From NCBI GenBank assembly GCA_040219275.1, contig JAVJSU010000032.1, positions 28,558-92,557 on the forward strand: a stretch of 64,000 bases of DNA. The letters are read 5' to 3'. Every line of letters starts with the position of its first letter. The stretch's first letter is position 1. Below the pieces are notes generated by a model, which made no database searches, was not told the origin of the DNA, and worked only from the letters and a program-made list of their open reading frames with translations. This DNA is from JAVJSU01 sp040219275 (GTDB taxonomy: Bacteria > Chloroflexota > Anaerolineae > Aggregatilineales > Phototrophicaceae). The position numbers and the translations under genes were made by a program. Of this stretch, positions 8,517 through 16,941 are shown piece by piece.

Positions 8517-9401
8517 ATGGCTACAAGCACACTAAAAGCCTCGCAACCCATCACTGAAGGCATCAATTTCCAGAAGTTTATGGTGCGTGGCACGATCTAC
8601 GGCTTACTCGTTCTCGTGGGACTCGTTTTTCTGTTGCCCATTTATATGACTACGGTGACAGCATTAAAACCGCGTGCAGAAACCACCCTGAACACCGCAT
8701 GGGATTTACCTGACGGCTTGTATCTGGAAAATTTTGAACGTGCCTACGACCAACTCAAAAATAATCTCGGCAATAGCGTTGTCGAAGTCATTATGGCGAC
8801 GACGATTTCCGCCGTGATGGGGTCAATCAACGGTTATGTACTCTCGAAATGGCATGTGCCGGGCGAGCGCTTTTTATTTCCGCTGATGTTGTTCGGGATG
8901 TTTTTGCCCTATCAGGCGATCCTCATTCCGCTGTTCGAGTTCATGAGCAGTATCAACATTTTCGGCTATCGGCTGTATGGTGGCATTCCGGGTCTGGTGC
9001 TGATTCACGTCGTTTATGGATTGCCGATTACGACGCTCATCTTCCGTAATTTTTACATCGAAATCCCCGATGAAATGCTGGAAGCGGCGGCGATTGACGG
9101 GGCGGGCTTCTGGTCACTGTATACCGAGGTCGTCTTCCCCTTGTCCTTGCCGGGCTTCGTGGTGGTCATCATCTGGCAATTCACGCAAATCTGGAACGAC
9201 TTCCTGTTTGCCATTTTCATGACAACCGAGGCGAATAACCCGATCACCGTGCCACTCGCTGAACTTTCCGGCGGGGAAGCTGTCGATTATAACCTGACGA
9301 TGGCAGGCGCGATTCTTGCCGCGTTGCCGCCCCTGTTTGTCTATATCGTCGCGGGGCGCTATTTTATTCGTGGCTTGCTGGCAGGGTCAATCAAAGGGTA
9401 A
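8517..9401 (+). CDS. sugar ABC transporter permease (MalG/UgpE type)
   Basis: Second permease of the importer, 294 residues, six predicted helices, normal length. EAA motif: DEMLEAAAIDGAGFWSLYTEV (about residues 185-205), the ATPase contact. An AGGAG ribosome site sits 5-9 bases before ATG 8517. Partners are the binding protein at 5758 and the permease at 7346. The cytoplasmic N-terminus before the first helix is about 25 residues. Confidence 0.94.
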   Translation: MATSTLKASQPITEGINFQKFMVRGTIYGLLVLVGLVFLLPIYMTTVTALKPRAETTLNTAWDLPDGLYLENFERAYDQLKNNLGNSVVEVIMATTISAVMGSINGYVLSKWHVPGERFLFPLMLFGMFLPYQAILIPLFEFMSSINIFGYRLYGGIPGLVLIHVVYGLPITTLIFRNFYIEIPDEMLEAAAIDGAGFWSLYTEVVFPLSLPGFVVVIIWQFTQIWNDFLFAIFMTTEANNPITVPLAELSGGEAVDYNLTMAGAILAALPPLFVYIVAGRYFIRGLLAGSIKG

Positions 9402-9432
9402 GGTGATCGGACGATCAAGACAAATCAACTGC

Positions 9433-9468
9433 AAAAAAAGGGCGCACTATGGTTGATAGTCGCCCTTT
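9433..9468 (-). terminator. intrinsic terminator of the GAF gene, possibly bidirectional
   Basis: Stem AAAGGGCG.ACTAT / ATAGT.CGCCCTTT with one bulged base, followed on the minus strand by seven T. It lies between the convergent permease and GAF genes. Confidence 0.85.
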
Positions 9469-9499
9469 GGATGTATCTGTTTTTTGCTGAACACACAAC

Positions 9500-10117
9500 C
9501 TAAGTTGTTTCGCCTTCTTCTGTGGGTAAATTACGCTGAACATTTGCCAGATGCTCACCCGCGATACGGCACAATAACCCCAATAACGCGGTATCCGTTT
9601 CAGAAAATGGCACATCCCCCGGCTGATTAAGCACCTCAATCAACCCGATCACGTTACCATCCCCCACCAGCGGCGCGGCGGCGATAGATTGCGTGGTGAA
9701 CTTAAACTCTTCGTCCACATCACTAAAGAAACGCTGATCGCGGCGTACATCGCGCACCAGCGCAGATTTGACATTCTGCACAACCCAGCCTGCAATGCCT
9801 GTATCGGCGGGAATACGATACCCGGTAAGTTTATCTGCAAGTGCGCCCCGTACGAGCACAAAGACCAATTCTTTTTTGTCATCATCAAGGAGAGCCAACG
9901 ACCCATCCGGCGCATTTAGGAGATGCAGTGCTTTATGGAAAATATCGCGCAAGGTCGGCATTATATCGGCATCATCTTTGACGACTGGCTTGTTGTTCAG
10001 TTCATTGAGCACTTCCACAAATTCACGTAAATTGCGGAGTTCTGCGGTCAACTGCTGATTTTCCGTCTTCAAGCGGGCGTTCTCACTTTGAACCACCGCC
10101 ATTGGATTGGTTACCAT
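9500..10117 (-). CDS. GAF-domain protein with N-terminal coiled coil
   Basis: About 205 residues from ATG 10117, which has AGAGGA 9 bases upstream; a GTG at 10138 is less likely. Residues 1-45 form a coiled coil (heptads through SENARLKTENQQLTAELRNL). Residues 60-195 are a GAF fold with the usual segments PDGSLALLD, GYRIPADTGIAGWVVQ, and a late VIGLIEVLNQ, as in small-molecule-sensing GAF modules. No kinase, cyclase or phosphatase output is attached, so it must act through a partner, probably via the coiled coil. Ligand unknown. It faces the sugar ABC operon but is transcribed toward it. Confidence 0.85.
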   Translation of the reverse strand: MVTNPMAVVQSENARLKTENQQLTAELRNLREFVEVLNELNNKPVVKDDADIMPTLRDIFHKALHLLNAPDGSLALLDDDKKELVFVLVRGALADKLTGYRIPADTGIAGWVVQNVKSALVRDVRRDQRFFSDVDEEFKFTTQSIAAAPLVGDGNVIGLIEVLNQPGDVPFSETDTALLGLLCRIAGEHLANVQRNLPTEEGETT

Positions 10118-10391
10118 CGTCTTTAATCCTCTATACACACCCTACACTTCTGTAAACTCTATTGTAATGCGAATTATGTGTTTTCGCTCAGTTCATCGGG
10201 TAAAAGTAGGGTATATTGCGTTTGTAGATTCAAACGAACCCTTTTGCATATGTATTTTTCGCGTTTATATGACGACGTGTGATCCTTAAACTTCATTGCT
10301 CACTATGCTCATTTAACCCCTTCCTCATCCATCTGTTTTATACTTGTGACAAAATGAACAAGTTGGCTGTTGTATTGAGGATGGTAGTGGT

Positions 10392-11570
10392 ATGTGGCGA
10401 TTTTTATTGGCTGGATTAGCGGTGATTTCTGTAGCTGTTTTTGGCTTTAGCATGGTGGATAGAGGCAATGGTGATGTAGAGGCAAGCGCCGTCATCACGA
10501 TCCCTGATGTGGATATTACTGGCTTCACACGGGCGCTCGAACCGCGTGATTGGACGTTCCCGCGCGATCATGGCGCACACACCGATTATCAGCTGGAATG
10601 GTGGTACTACACGGGCAATCTGGAAGCAGAAGATGGTCGGCATTTTGGCTTTCAGTTCACCATTTTCCGCCGCGCACTCAGCCCCGGTCTTATCAACACG
10701 GACTCCGAATGGCGCACCAACCAGGCGTATATGGCGCATTTTAGCCTCAGCGATATTGAAGGCGGCGAATTTTACCATGAAGAGCGATATAGTCGCGGAG
10801 CGGCAGGGTTAGCCGGTGCGTTACCGAACGAAAATCAACCGGATGCGGATTATCGCGTGTGGCTCGATGATTGGGAAGCCTCCGCGCTCAACGACGACGC
10901 GACCCTGACGCAAATCAACGCCCACGGGAGCGACTTCGGCATTAACATTATGCTAGAGCAGATCAAACCGGTGGCTTTGCAGGGCATCGACGGCTTAAGC
11001 GCCAAAAGTGACGAACCCGGCAACGCCAGCCAATATTATACGCTCTCGCGTCTGGCGACAGAGGGGACAATCACCATCGCGGGTGAGACATTTACTATTA
11101 CCGGAAACACATGGATGGATCGTGAATTTAGCACCAGCGCACTCGGCGACGATGCACAGGGGTGGGATTGGTTCGCCATGCAATTTGACGACGGGCGCGA
11201 ACTCGTGCTCGGTCAAATCCGGCTGAACGATGGCACCACGCGCAGAGCCTATAGTGGCACGATGATCTACGAAGACGGCAGTACCTATCATCTTGATTTT
11301 GACGAATACAGCATCGAAGTAACCGATACGTGGGAAAGTCCCCATACAGGTGCGGTATATCCGTCCGGTTGGATGGTCACGGTGGATGGCGCAGTTGTCG
11401 ATCAACCCGATGATCTGGAAATTATCATTACGCCGTTGATGCTGGATCAAGAATTGAATAGCGGGGACATCGCCTATTGGGAGGGCGCGGTACAGCTTTC
11501 CGGTGATGTATCCGGCTATGGCTATACCGAGCTTACGGGCTATATTGATGCCATTGCGGGTCGGTTTTAA
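10392..11570 (+). CDS. membrane-anchored lipocalin-like protein of the CrtC/AttH family
   Basis: 392 residues. One N-terminal hydrophobic segment (about 3-20) is likely a signal anchor. The body starts with WTFPRDHGAHTDYQLEWWYYTGN, the hallmark opening of the carotenoid 1,2-hydratase/AttH superfamily (double lipocalin-like domains), and continues with GFQFTIFRR, a central WMDREFSTS segment and a late WEGAV strand. Many members are not carotenoid enzymes and travel with ABC exporter genes; none is adjacent here and no carotenoid genes are in the window. So I give the family only, not the reaction. The ribosome site GAGGA lies about 10 bases before ATG 10392. Confidence 0.85.
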   Translation: MWRFLLAGLAVISVAVFGFSMVDRGNGDVEASAVITIPDVDITGFTRALEPRDWTFPRDHGAHTDYQLEWWYYTGNLEAEDGRHFGFQFTIFRRALSPGLINTDSEWRTNQAYMAHFSLSDIEGGEFYHEERYSRGAAGLAGALPNENQPDADYRVWLDDWEASALNDDATLTQINAHGSDFGINIMLEQIKPVALQGIDGLSAKSDEPGNASQYYTLSRLATEGTITIAGETFTITGNTWMDREFSTSALGDDAQGWDWFAMQFDDGRELVLGQIRLNDGTTRRAYSGTMIYEDGSTYHLDFDEYSIEVTDTWESPHTGAVYPSGWMVTVDGAVVDQPDDLEIIITPLMLDQELNSGDIAYWEGAVQLSGDVSGYGYTELTGYIDAIAGRF

Positions 11571-11599
11571 ATCCGCTTGCCAGAGTCGTAAAGAAGTGG

Positions 11600-11633
11600 A
11601 AAAAGTCCCTCCTTGAGAATCGGGGAGGGATTT
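11600..11633 (-). terminator. bidirectional terminator between lipocalin and MerR genes
   Basis: Stem AGTCCCTCC / GGGAGGGATT with an 11-base loop. The minus strand ends in five T, so it should stop the MerR transcript; it may also serve the convergent gene at 10392. Confidence 0.75.
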
Positions 11634-11645
11634 AACCAATAACGT

Positions 11646-12059
11646 TTACTCTAATACTGACGTGCCGATTTGATGCTTCTGTCCGGTTTGTACGATACAC
11701 TCCGCCAGACCCTCGTCATCGCACGCCATAATATCCTCTAGCAATCGCTTCATACGCTTGATATTGCCCAACCTCGCATCCATTTCCTTCAGTTTCCGTG
11801 CGACCAAAGTGTGCCATTCCGCACCGCCCGTTTCGGTATCGAGCATCGAATTAAAGAGCGTCTCCAATTCAGCCAGAGAAAAGCCCGCCTGTTGTCCCGT
11901 CTGGATTAGTGCCAGCCTTTGGAGCACACTTTCATCGTAATGTCGCCGCCCGCCGACCCGTCGCGTGGGTTTGAGCAGTCCAATCTCCTCGTAATAGCGC
12001 AGGGCAGATGGGCGCAATCCCGTCTCCTGTGTGACCTGACTGATACTTAGCTCCGCCAT
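11646..12059 (-). CDS. MerR-family transcriptional regulator with a C-x7-C pair
   Basis: 137 residues. Winged-helix DNA-binding domain at 1-70: ISQVTQETGLRPSALRYYEEIGLL then RRVGGRRHYDESVL. The R-Y-Y-E and R-x-Y signatures are intact. A dimerisation helix follows (80-112), then Cys113 and Cys121 in MACDDEGLAEC. The C-x7-C spacing matches metal-binding MerR proteins such as CueR, but the trailing cysteine pair of CueR is absent, and it does not have the four-cysteine iron-sulfur motif of SoxR. It is divergent from the thioredoxin gene and most likely controls it through the operator at 12077. The inducer could be a thiophilic metal or a thiol oxidant. Confidence 0.93.
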   Translation of the reverse strand: MAELSISQVTQETGLRPSALRYYEEIGLLKPTRRVGGRRHYDESVLQRLALIQTGQQAGFSLAELETLFNSMLDTETGGAEWHTLVARKLKEMDARLGNIKRMKRLLEDIMACDDEGLAECIVQTGQKHQIGTSVLE

Positions 12060-12076
12060 AAAAACACATTATCCTC

Positions 12077-12107
12077 TTGACTTCAAGTGAACTTGAGTTG
12101 CTACACT
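12077..12107 (+). promoter_or_regulatory. MerR-type promoter/operator with 19-bp spacer
   Basis: -35 TTGACT (12077-12082), spacer of exactly 19 bases, -10 TACACT (12102-12107). The spacer holds the dyad ACTTCAAGTGAACTTGAGT (12080-12098 region), close to the classic SoxR-type box CCTCAAGTTAACTTGAGG. A stretched spacer with a dyad inside it is diagnostic for MerR-activated promoters. It reads toward the thioredoxin gene 55 bases downstream. Confidence 0.85.
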
Positions 12108-12161
12108 GACTCTTGACGCGATTACTGCGCCAGATCATTCGTTTAGCAAAAGGATTTTCCC

Positions 12162-12503
12162 ATGAATCACCTGATATTCGAAGCCACCGGACAGAATTTT
12201 GAGGCAAACGTGTTGCAATCTGCGTTACCCGTGCTGATCGAATTTACCGCCGATTGGTGCCCGCCGTGTAAGATGCTCGCACCGATTATCAACGCCATCG
12301 CCATCAAGTACGACGGCAATTTGCGCGTAGGATTGCTTGATAGCGACGCTAATCAGGATATTGTTCAGCAATATGGTGTGATGGGTCTACCTACCACGAT
12401 TCTCTTCGTTGATGGCGTACCCGTTGAGCGCATCGTCGGCTTTACGTCGCAGGAGCGCATCGAAGCGAAAATCCTGCCCCATCTCGCCATAGAAAACGCC
12501 TAA
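12162..12503 (+). CDS. thioredoxin with WCPPC active site
   Basis: 113 residues, one thioredoxin domain, cytoplasmic (no signal peptide). The active site is W32-C33-P-P-C36 instead of the usual WCGPC. The WCPPC form is typical of some archaeal, phage and stress-type thioredoxins and affects redox potential. The cis-proline loop is VMGLPTT near residue 75. The divergent MerR gene and MerR-type promoter imply that it is induced by metal or oxidant stress, unlike a housekeeping thioredoxin. Ribosome site AAAAGGA sits 9 bases before ATG 12162. Confidence 0.93.
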   Translation: MNHLIFEATGQNFEANVLQSALPVLIEFTADWCPPCKMLAPIINAIAIKYDGNLRVGLLDSDANQDIVQQYGVMGLPTTILFVDGVPVERIVGFTSQERIEAKILPHLAIENA

Positions 12504-12527
12504 AACCTGAACATGAACTGGCATAAT

Positions 12528-12553
12528 AAAAAGGGCGATCTACTAGATCGCCC
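12528..12553 (-). terminator. terminator of the secreted protein gene
   Basis: Stem GGGCGATCT / AGATCGCCC with a 3-base loop, then five T on the minus strand. It separates the convergent thioredoxin and 12586 genes. Confidence 0.8.
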
Positions 12554-12585
12554 ATAGAGTTTACGTTGGTTTACGTGCTAAATGA

Positions 12586-13329
12586 TTATCCTGCACAACC
12601 CGCTGTGTTGGCACTTTGCGGGGGACCGCCATCAATATTGTAGGAGCCAACGATGTCATATACACCACCGCTTGTATAATTCTGTGAAGCGCTATCGGCA
12701 GGTCCGTTGAGGGTTCCAGCCAGTGGGAAAACATTCGGTGTAGTGGTCAAGTTGAAGGTCACACTTGTGCCAATGCCACCCGTCATCGAAATCGTGTATT
12801 GCCCTGCCACCGCACAGCTGACCGTGACCGTTGTTGGTACGATGGGCGTAGGCGTTGGAAGCGTTGTGGCTACAGGGGGCGCGACAGGATTATTATTATT
12901 CACACTCGGCGGGATATACGCGGTTTGACATGCGGGAAATGGAAAGCGGAATTCATACAAACTTGCCTCTAAACCGGGCGCGGTAAACTGTACGCGTCCA
13001 TCGGTGAGGCGATGCAAGGTGTACCCGTTGCCAGCATCCGCCAGCAGAGCATGACTGCCTGATGGCACACCCACAGCACTAATTTGCCCTGCGGAAACAC
13101 TTAACGCGGTTTGCCCCTGTCGTGGATCACCGTCACGGCTATACAGCACGCGCACACCGGATGCGTCACAATAGACCGCACCAGTTTGCCACCCGTCGCA
13201 GTTGATGCGTCCGTCACTACATAAACTTGCAGAGACATCCTGAGGTGAAAACAAGGTATAACCCAGTCCAGATAAAACGATGACTGCGATGAGTAGTGCG
13301 GCAATTTGAAGAACGTGTTGACGATTCAT
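12586..13329 (-). CDS. membrane-anchored extracytoplasmic protein, function unknown
   Basis: 247 residues. An N-terminal hydrophobic helix (8-28) anchors an outside domain. Residues 35-135 form a compact cysteine-containing module (SLCSDGRINCDGW, VYCDASGVRVLY, a late FPACQTAY). A threonine/proline linker (PTPTPIVPTT, about 157-168) joins it to a second beta-rich module (169-247) beginning VSCAVAGQYTISMTGG and ending with a cysteine. Similar two-part secreted proteins are common in Chloroflexota. I recognise no enzyme motif. Neighbours give no clue. Confidence 0.8.
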   Translation of the reverse strand: MNRQHVLQIAALLIAVIVLSGLGYTLFSPQDVSASLCSDGRINCDGWQTGAVYCDASGVRVLYSRDGDPRQGQTALSVSAGQISAVGVPSGSHALLADAGNGYTLHRLTDGRVQFTAPGLEASLYEFRFPFPACQTAYIPPSVNNNNPVAPPVATTLPTPTPIVPTTVTVSCAVAGQYTISMTGGIGTSVTFNLTTTPNVFPLAGTLNGPADSASQNYTSGGVYDIVGSYNIDGGPPQSANTAGCAG

Positions 13330-13424
13330 CTTTGCACATCCGCAATTAAGTTGGAAGCCTGATACTTACTGAGTCTAGTTCCATTTGATTTCTGTGTCAA
13401 ATCAACTGTTAATTTTGTTAATAC

Positions 13425-13468
13425 AAAACACGGAGATGCGCAAACTTCCAGCAATGCTCCGTGTTTTT
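13425..13468 (-). terminator. terminator of phhB
   Basis: An 11-bp stem AAAACACGGAG / CTCCGTGTTTT around a 21-base loop, 32 bases past the phhB stop. The minus strand leaves through TTTTGTATT. Confidence 0.7.
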
Positions 13469-13499
13469 GGGTCTATTTTTTGTTGCGTAGAGGGCGATG

Positions 13500-13799
13500 T
13501 TAGCTCTTCGGATAGCCGATAGCTTCAATCGCTTTCGCCGCGTCAATGTCTTTTTGCGTCACTTTACTGCCTGCATCATGGGTTGTGAAGCTGACTTTGA
13601 CCTTCTTCCAGCCGATGAATAAATCGGGATGATGGTCACGCGCTTCGCATAATGTCCCGACGGCAGACGCGAATGCCAATCCTGCCATATAACTTGGCAA
13701 CTGATAGGTCTTGGTAATCATATCATTGTCGAGTTCCCATCCCGCCAAACTGACCAATGCCTGATTGAGTTCTGTTTCAGATAGGGCTGGTGTCGCCAT
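13500..13799 (-). CDS. phhB: 4a-hydroxytetrahydrobiopterin dehydratase (pterin carbinolamine dehydratase)
   Basis: 99 residues, the normal length for PCD/DCoH. It dehydrates 4a-hydroxy-tetrahydropterin to recycle the cofactor of aromatic amino acid hydroxylases. The signature stretch E-A-R-D-H-H-P-D-L with the catalytic His pair (about residues 60-61), then a W-K-K-V-K-V-S-F-T-T-H-D segment with the third His (near 75), is intact. No aromatic hydroxylase gene is nearby, so it may serve a related pterin reaction. Single gene with its own terminator. Confidence 0.95.
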   Translation of the reverse strand: MATPALSETELNQALVSLAGWELDNDMITKTYQLPSYMAGLAFASAVGTLCEARDHHPDLFIGWKKVKVSFTTHDAGSKVTQKDIDAAKAIEAIGYPKS

Positions 13800-13927
13800 A
13801 ATCGGTTTCTCCTGATTGATTTACACATTCAGCCTACCGCATTCGCATGAACACTGCCTTAAAATCAGCTTCGGTTGCTATGAACATCCGATAACCGCCA
13901 TTACAAAGGTCGGCGGTTTAGGCGACC

Positions 13928-14845
13928 TTACCCGATGCCGTCCGTTGTCTTGACCATTTTCAAGCCGTGTTGCGTAAAGCCCGCGTAGGTTTCGTTGGCA
14001 AGCGCCTCAAAGTCAATTTCAGGGTGCGCGACAGACGACATGCCATCTTCGATCACGCGGATCTTCTCAATGATTTCCGTCGGATAATAGCGCATCATTG
14101 ACGTGACAGTTTCCAGCACACAATGGCTTTTCGCCTGTCCGGTGACGTAAATCAGATCATACGTAGCCAGTTCATCCATAAACGCGGTGTTCACGTCATC
14201 CTGTGGATTGGACGATACTTTGACTTCCGGCTCCATGATCGAATAATGCTCGGTGCGCGGGAGTGTTCCCTTAATCAGCAGAGTCGGCTGTGTTTCCCGT
14301 GCGGCGCTATGATAGGCAATCGCTTCATACAGCGCGGGGACGAGTGTATGCCCCTGTGTGCCGATGAGCGTGTGGAAGGGCCAGATCATGAGTTGCTTTT
14401 TGGCATTTTCTTCCAGCAAATCCACATATTCTTTTGACCAGTCAATCTCGAAAATCGGTTGCCATTTGCCCGCCTGCACCTCATCGCTGGTGATGACTGT
14501 ATACGGCGCGGGATGATTGCCTTCCGCATCCTGCCACCATGTCGGTGAGAAAATTTGGGTTGGCTGGTGACTATCTAACGATGCGCCAATCGTGGTGATT
14601 TTGCCAGCATGATCGTAAATCCACTCGACCATGCGCCGTGTATCTTCCAATGCACCCGGAACGCTCAACGCCCCATCTGCGTGAATAAAATCAACCTGCT
14701 CATCCACGAGCAATAAATAAATTCGCTTCAGGTCTTCAAACGCGGGGGATAAATTCGCTTCCGCCGCCGCACTGACCGCAGAAGTCACATCCGGCGCAAC
14801 CACCTGTCCGATGCGCTCCGGAGAATAATAATCTGGATATGCCAT
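13928..14845 (-). CDS. isochorismatase/nicotinamidase-superfamily hydrolase
   Basis: 305 residues, longer than the common 180-210. The cysteine hydrolase triad is visible: Asp48 in LLLVDEQVDF, Lys192 in LIKGTLPRTEHYS, Cys242 in GQAKSHCVLE. Probable metal ligands are Asp91 and His93 (SLDSHQP) and His158 (WPFHTLIGTQGH), as in nicotinamidases. That favours an amide hydrolase acting on nicotinamide or a similar small amide. About 40 extra residues at the N-terminus and an insertion around 95-150 distinguish it from PncA. A GGAC-containing ribosome site precedes ATG 14845. Substrate not assignable. Confidence 0.88.
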   Translation of the reverse strand: MAYPDYYSPERIGQVVAPDVTSAVSAAAEANLSPAFEDLKRIYLLLVDEQVDFIHADGALSVPGALEDTRRMVEWIYDHAGKITTIGASLDSHQPTQIFSPTWWQDAEGNHPAPYTVITSDEVQAGKWQPIFEIDWSKEYVDLLEENAKKQLMIWPFHTLIGTQGHTLVPALYEAIAYHSAARETQPTLLIKGTLPRTEHYSIMEPEVKVSSNPQDDVNTAFMDELATYDLIYVTGQAKSHCVLETVTSMMRYYPTEIIEKIRVIEDGMSSVAHPEIDFEALANETYAGFTQHGLKMVKTTDGIG

Positions 14846-15057
14846 AGGTCTGTCCTTTTTTCATGATGACGAACAACATGACGCGTATTTTGCCTTTAGT
14901 TTAGCACGCGGATGTCAAATTTGGCTTAGATTTGTGCTAAGAGCCTGTTTTGTTCATGAAATACGTCGCCATTTTCATTAAGGACGTGTTATTTTTTTCT
15001 CATCCCCTAGCCCTTTTAAAGGTGTAGCCACTCTTAAATCTCATCGACAGGAAATTG

Positions 15058-15100
15058 TTAAGTCTCCCCTTGCGAAGCGGGGGGAGATTTAGAGGGGGGA
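15058..15100. repeat. G/C-run hairpin repeat
   Basis: AAGTCTCCCC / GGGGAGATTT stem with a short loop, followed by a further run of G. This form of intergenic palindrome (CTCCCC...GGGGGAGATTTAGAGGGG) resembles dispersed repeats found in many Chloroflexota and cyanobacteria. It may also end the manA transcript, whose stop is 9 bases away. Related GC-run repeats occur near 20914 and 46475. Confidence 0.5.
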
Positions 15101-15108
15101 TTACAAGT

Positions 15109-16086
15109 TCAACCACCCAACTTATCCTGCCATGAACGGAGCACCCGCGCCTCACCCCGTAGCGTATATTCTGGCAGGCTGGCAGGTACGAGGATCGTCT
15201 GTCCTTTGCGGAACAGCACTGCCGAATCATCCCATTCGATCTGGGCGCTGGCTTCGATGCAGGTGATCGCATGAAAACGCCCGTTTGTCTGGATAGTCGT
15301 CGGCATAGATTGAACGAGATGGTGAAGTGTTGTCGTGAAGAATTCACCATCGACCAGCGTCACAACAGGCGATGTATCCGCGCCGGTGTGTTTGATCTCC
15401 GGCAACGTCGCTAAATTGGAGACCTGCACGCCTTTGTCGATGTGCAGTTTACGCGGCTCACCGTCCAGCCCCATACGCCCCCAATCATACAGGCGATAAG
15501 TGGTGTTGGACGATTGCTGAATCTCATACAGCAAAATGCCCGGACCAATCGCGTGCACCGTTCCCGCCGGAATATACAGCACATCGCCGGGGACGACATC
15601 CGCATAGACGATCATCTCTTCTAGTGTATTGTCACGGATTGCCGTCGCCATAGCCTTGCTCGTCGTGCCTGCCTCCATACCGATGACCAGCTTTGCATCC
15701 GGTTCGCTATCGAGGATAATCCACGCTTCGGTTTTGCCGCGTGGCTGACCCTCCAGCGCGTTCGCCTGCACATCATTGGGATGCACCTGAATCGACAACC
15801 AATCGGAGGCATCCAACAACTTCGCCAATAACGGGAAACCTTCTGCCGGATCATTGCCTTCACCGACCAGCGCCGTGCCATATTCCGCCAACACATCGCC
15901 CAGCGTACGCCCATTTAACGCGCCGTTGGCAATGACCGAACTATCGTGCAATTCCCACGACTCGCCATAGGGTTCATCAGTGGCAAGGGGTTTTTGTAAA
16001 ACATCTGCCAGTTTGCGCCCGCCCCAAACTTTGACATGCAGAGTCGGGTTCAGTAGAAAGGGATAGAGTGGGATGTGCTCGCTCAT
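15109..16086 (-). CDS. manA: mannose-6-phosphate isomerase, class I
   Basis: Zinc enzyme interconverting mannose-6-phosphate and fructose-6-phosphate. 325 residues, the short Bacillus-like type I form. Cupin core with the zinc-site segments SIQVHPNDVQA (about residues 100-110), GKTEAW, and GTVHAIGPGILLYEIQQSSNTTYRLYDW (about 173-200, with a second His and the catalytic-site residues). N-terminal VKVWGGRKL is also typical. Ribosome site AGAGGAT precedes ATG 16086. It stands alone and feeds mannose into glycolysis or supplies GDP-mannose synthesis. Confidence 0.95.
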   Translation of the reverse strand: MSEHIPLYPFLLNPTLHVKVWGGRKLADVLQKPLATDEPYGESWELHDSSVIANGALNGRTLGDVLAEYGTALVGEGNDPAEGFPLLAKLLDASDWLSIQVHPNDVQANALEGQPRGKTEAWIILDSEPDAKLVIGMEAGTTSKAMATAIRDNTLEEMIVYADVVPGDVLYIPAGTVHAIGPGILLYEIQQSSNTTYRLYDWGRMGLDGEPRKLHIDKGVQVSNLATLPEIKHTGADTSPVVTLVDGEFFTTTLHHLVQSMPTTIQTNGRFHAITCIEASAQIEWDDSAVLFRKGQTILVPASLPEYTLRGEARVLRSWQDKLGG

Positions 16087-16288
16087 AGGCGTTTATCCTC
16101 TAATAGTTATCATAAAATCACATACCAGTGATAGTACGAAGAATCACCCCATCTAGCAACCCATTTAGCGAAATTAGCGACGACAATCGCATCAACACAT
16201 TTGAACTGGGTAGATGGTTTTTTAAAGGTTATAATGGGTCTTTTTTTACTGATGTGTTTCAGTAGCAAGTAATAAGGAGAGATGACCC

Positions 16289-16798
16289 ATGCCCCAACTC
16301 GTTGATCCCGCCGTGCGATATAAAGACAGCTTCATCGCCGCCATACGTGAATTCCATCTGGAAGGGCGCTACGATGATTTGATGATTGCATGGCTGGACG
16401 ATCATTTCGAGGCGTATGTGGCGGGGTTGATCGAAAAGCGACATTTTGCGCCACAGGGCAAGGTAAAAGATACGTATAAATTTCTGGTCGAGGGCGACAC
16501 GTACATCGGGCGTGTATCCATTCGTCACGAACTGAGCGAGTCTCTAAAGCAATTCGGCGGTCACATCGGCTATGATATTCGCCCATCAGAGCGCAGAAAA
16601 GGCTACGGTACGCTCCAACTAAAATTGGCGTTAGCGGTTGCCAGAGAACTTGGCTTAACGCGGGTCATGCTCACCTGTGATAGCACGAACGAAGGCTCAC
16701 GGCGTATCATTCAGCACAACGGAGGCGTGTTTCAGGATGAGACTCAGCTAGATTTTCGCCCCGTGCCGACGCAACGCTGGTGGATTGATTTGACGTAA
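16289..16798 (+). CDS. GNAT acetyltransferase
   Basis: 169 residues, one GNAT domain. The acetyl-CoA loop is R-P-S-E-R-R-K-G-Y-G-T (about 99-109) and the following helix leads to the N-E-G-S-R-R-I-I-Q-H-N-GG segment usual at the C-terminal strand. It resembles the stand-alone 'predicted acetyltransferase' group (COG3981 type). Ribosome site AAGGAGAG before ATG 16289. A TATAAT-like -10 at 16230 suggests its own promoter. Substrate unknown. Confidence 0.88.
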   Translation: MPQLVDPAVRYKDSFIAAIREFHLEGRYDDLMIAWLDDHFEAYVAGLIEKRHFAPQGKVKDTYKFLVEGDTYIGRVSIRHELSESLKQFGGHIGYDIRPSERRKGYGTLQLKLALAVARELGLTRVMLTCDSTNEGSRRIIQHNGGVFQDETQLDFRPVPTQRWWIDLT

Positions 16799-16941
16799 AC
16801 AATTTACGCCGCGCATGGGTCGTCCTTTTTTTGTACCCAAACAATAGAAACATTTGAGTTGTGGCACAAACTTGTTAGGATTTAAGGAATGGTAGAATAT
16901 GACCTTATCCGATTGCGTAGTGTGTTAAAGCAAGGCTTAAG

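Noticed and set aside
5758..9401. Missing ABC ATPase as sign of a broken operon
   Set aside because: Family 1 sugar importers often share an ATPase encoded elsewhere, so this is not evidence of decay.
10995..11639. 214-codon frame opposite the lipocalin-like gene
   Set aside because: Overlaps the true gene completely and lacks recognisable domains.
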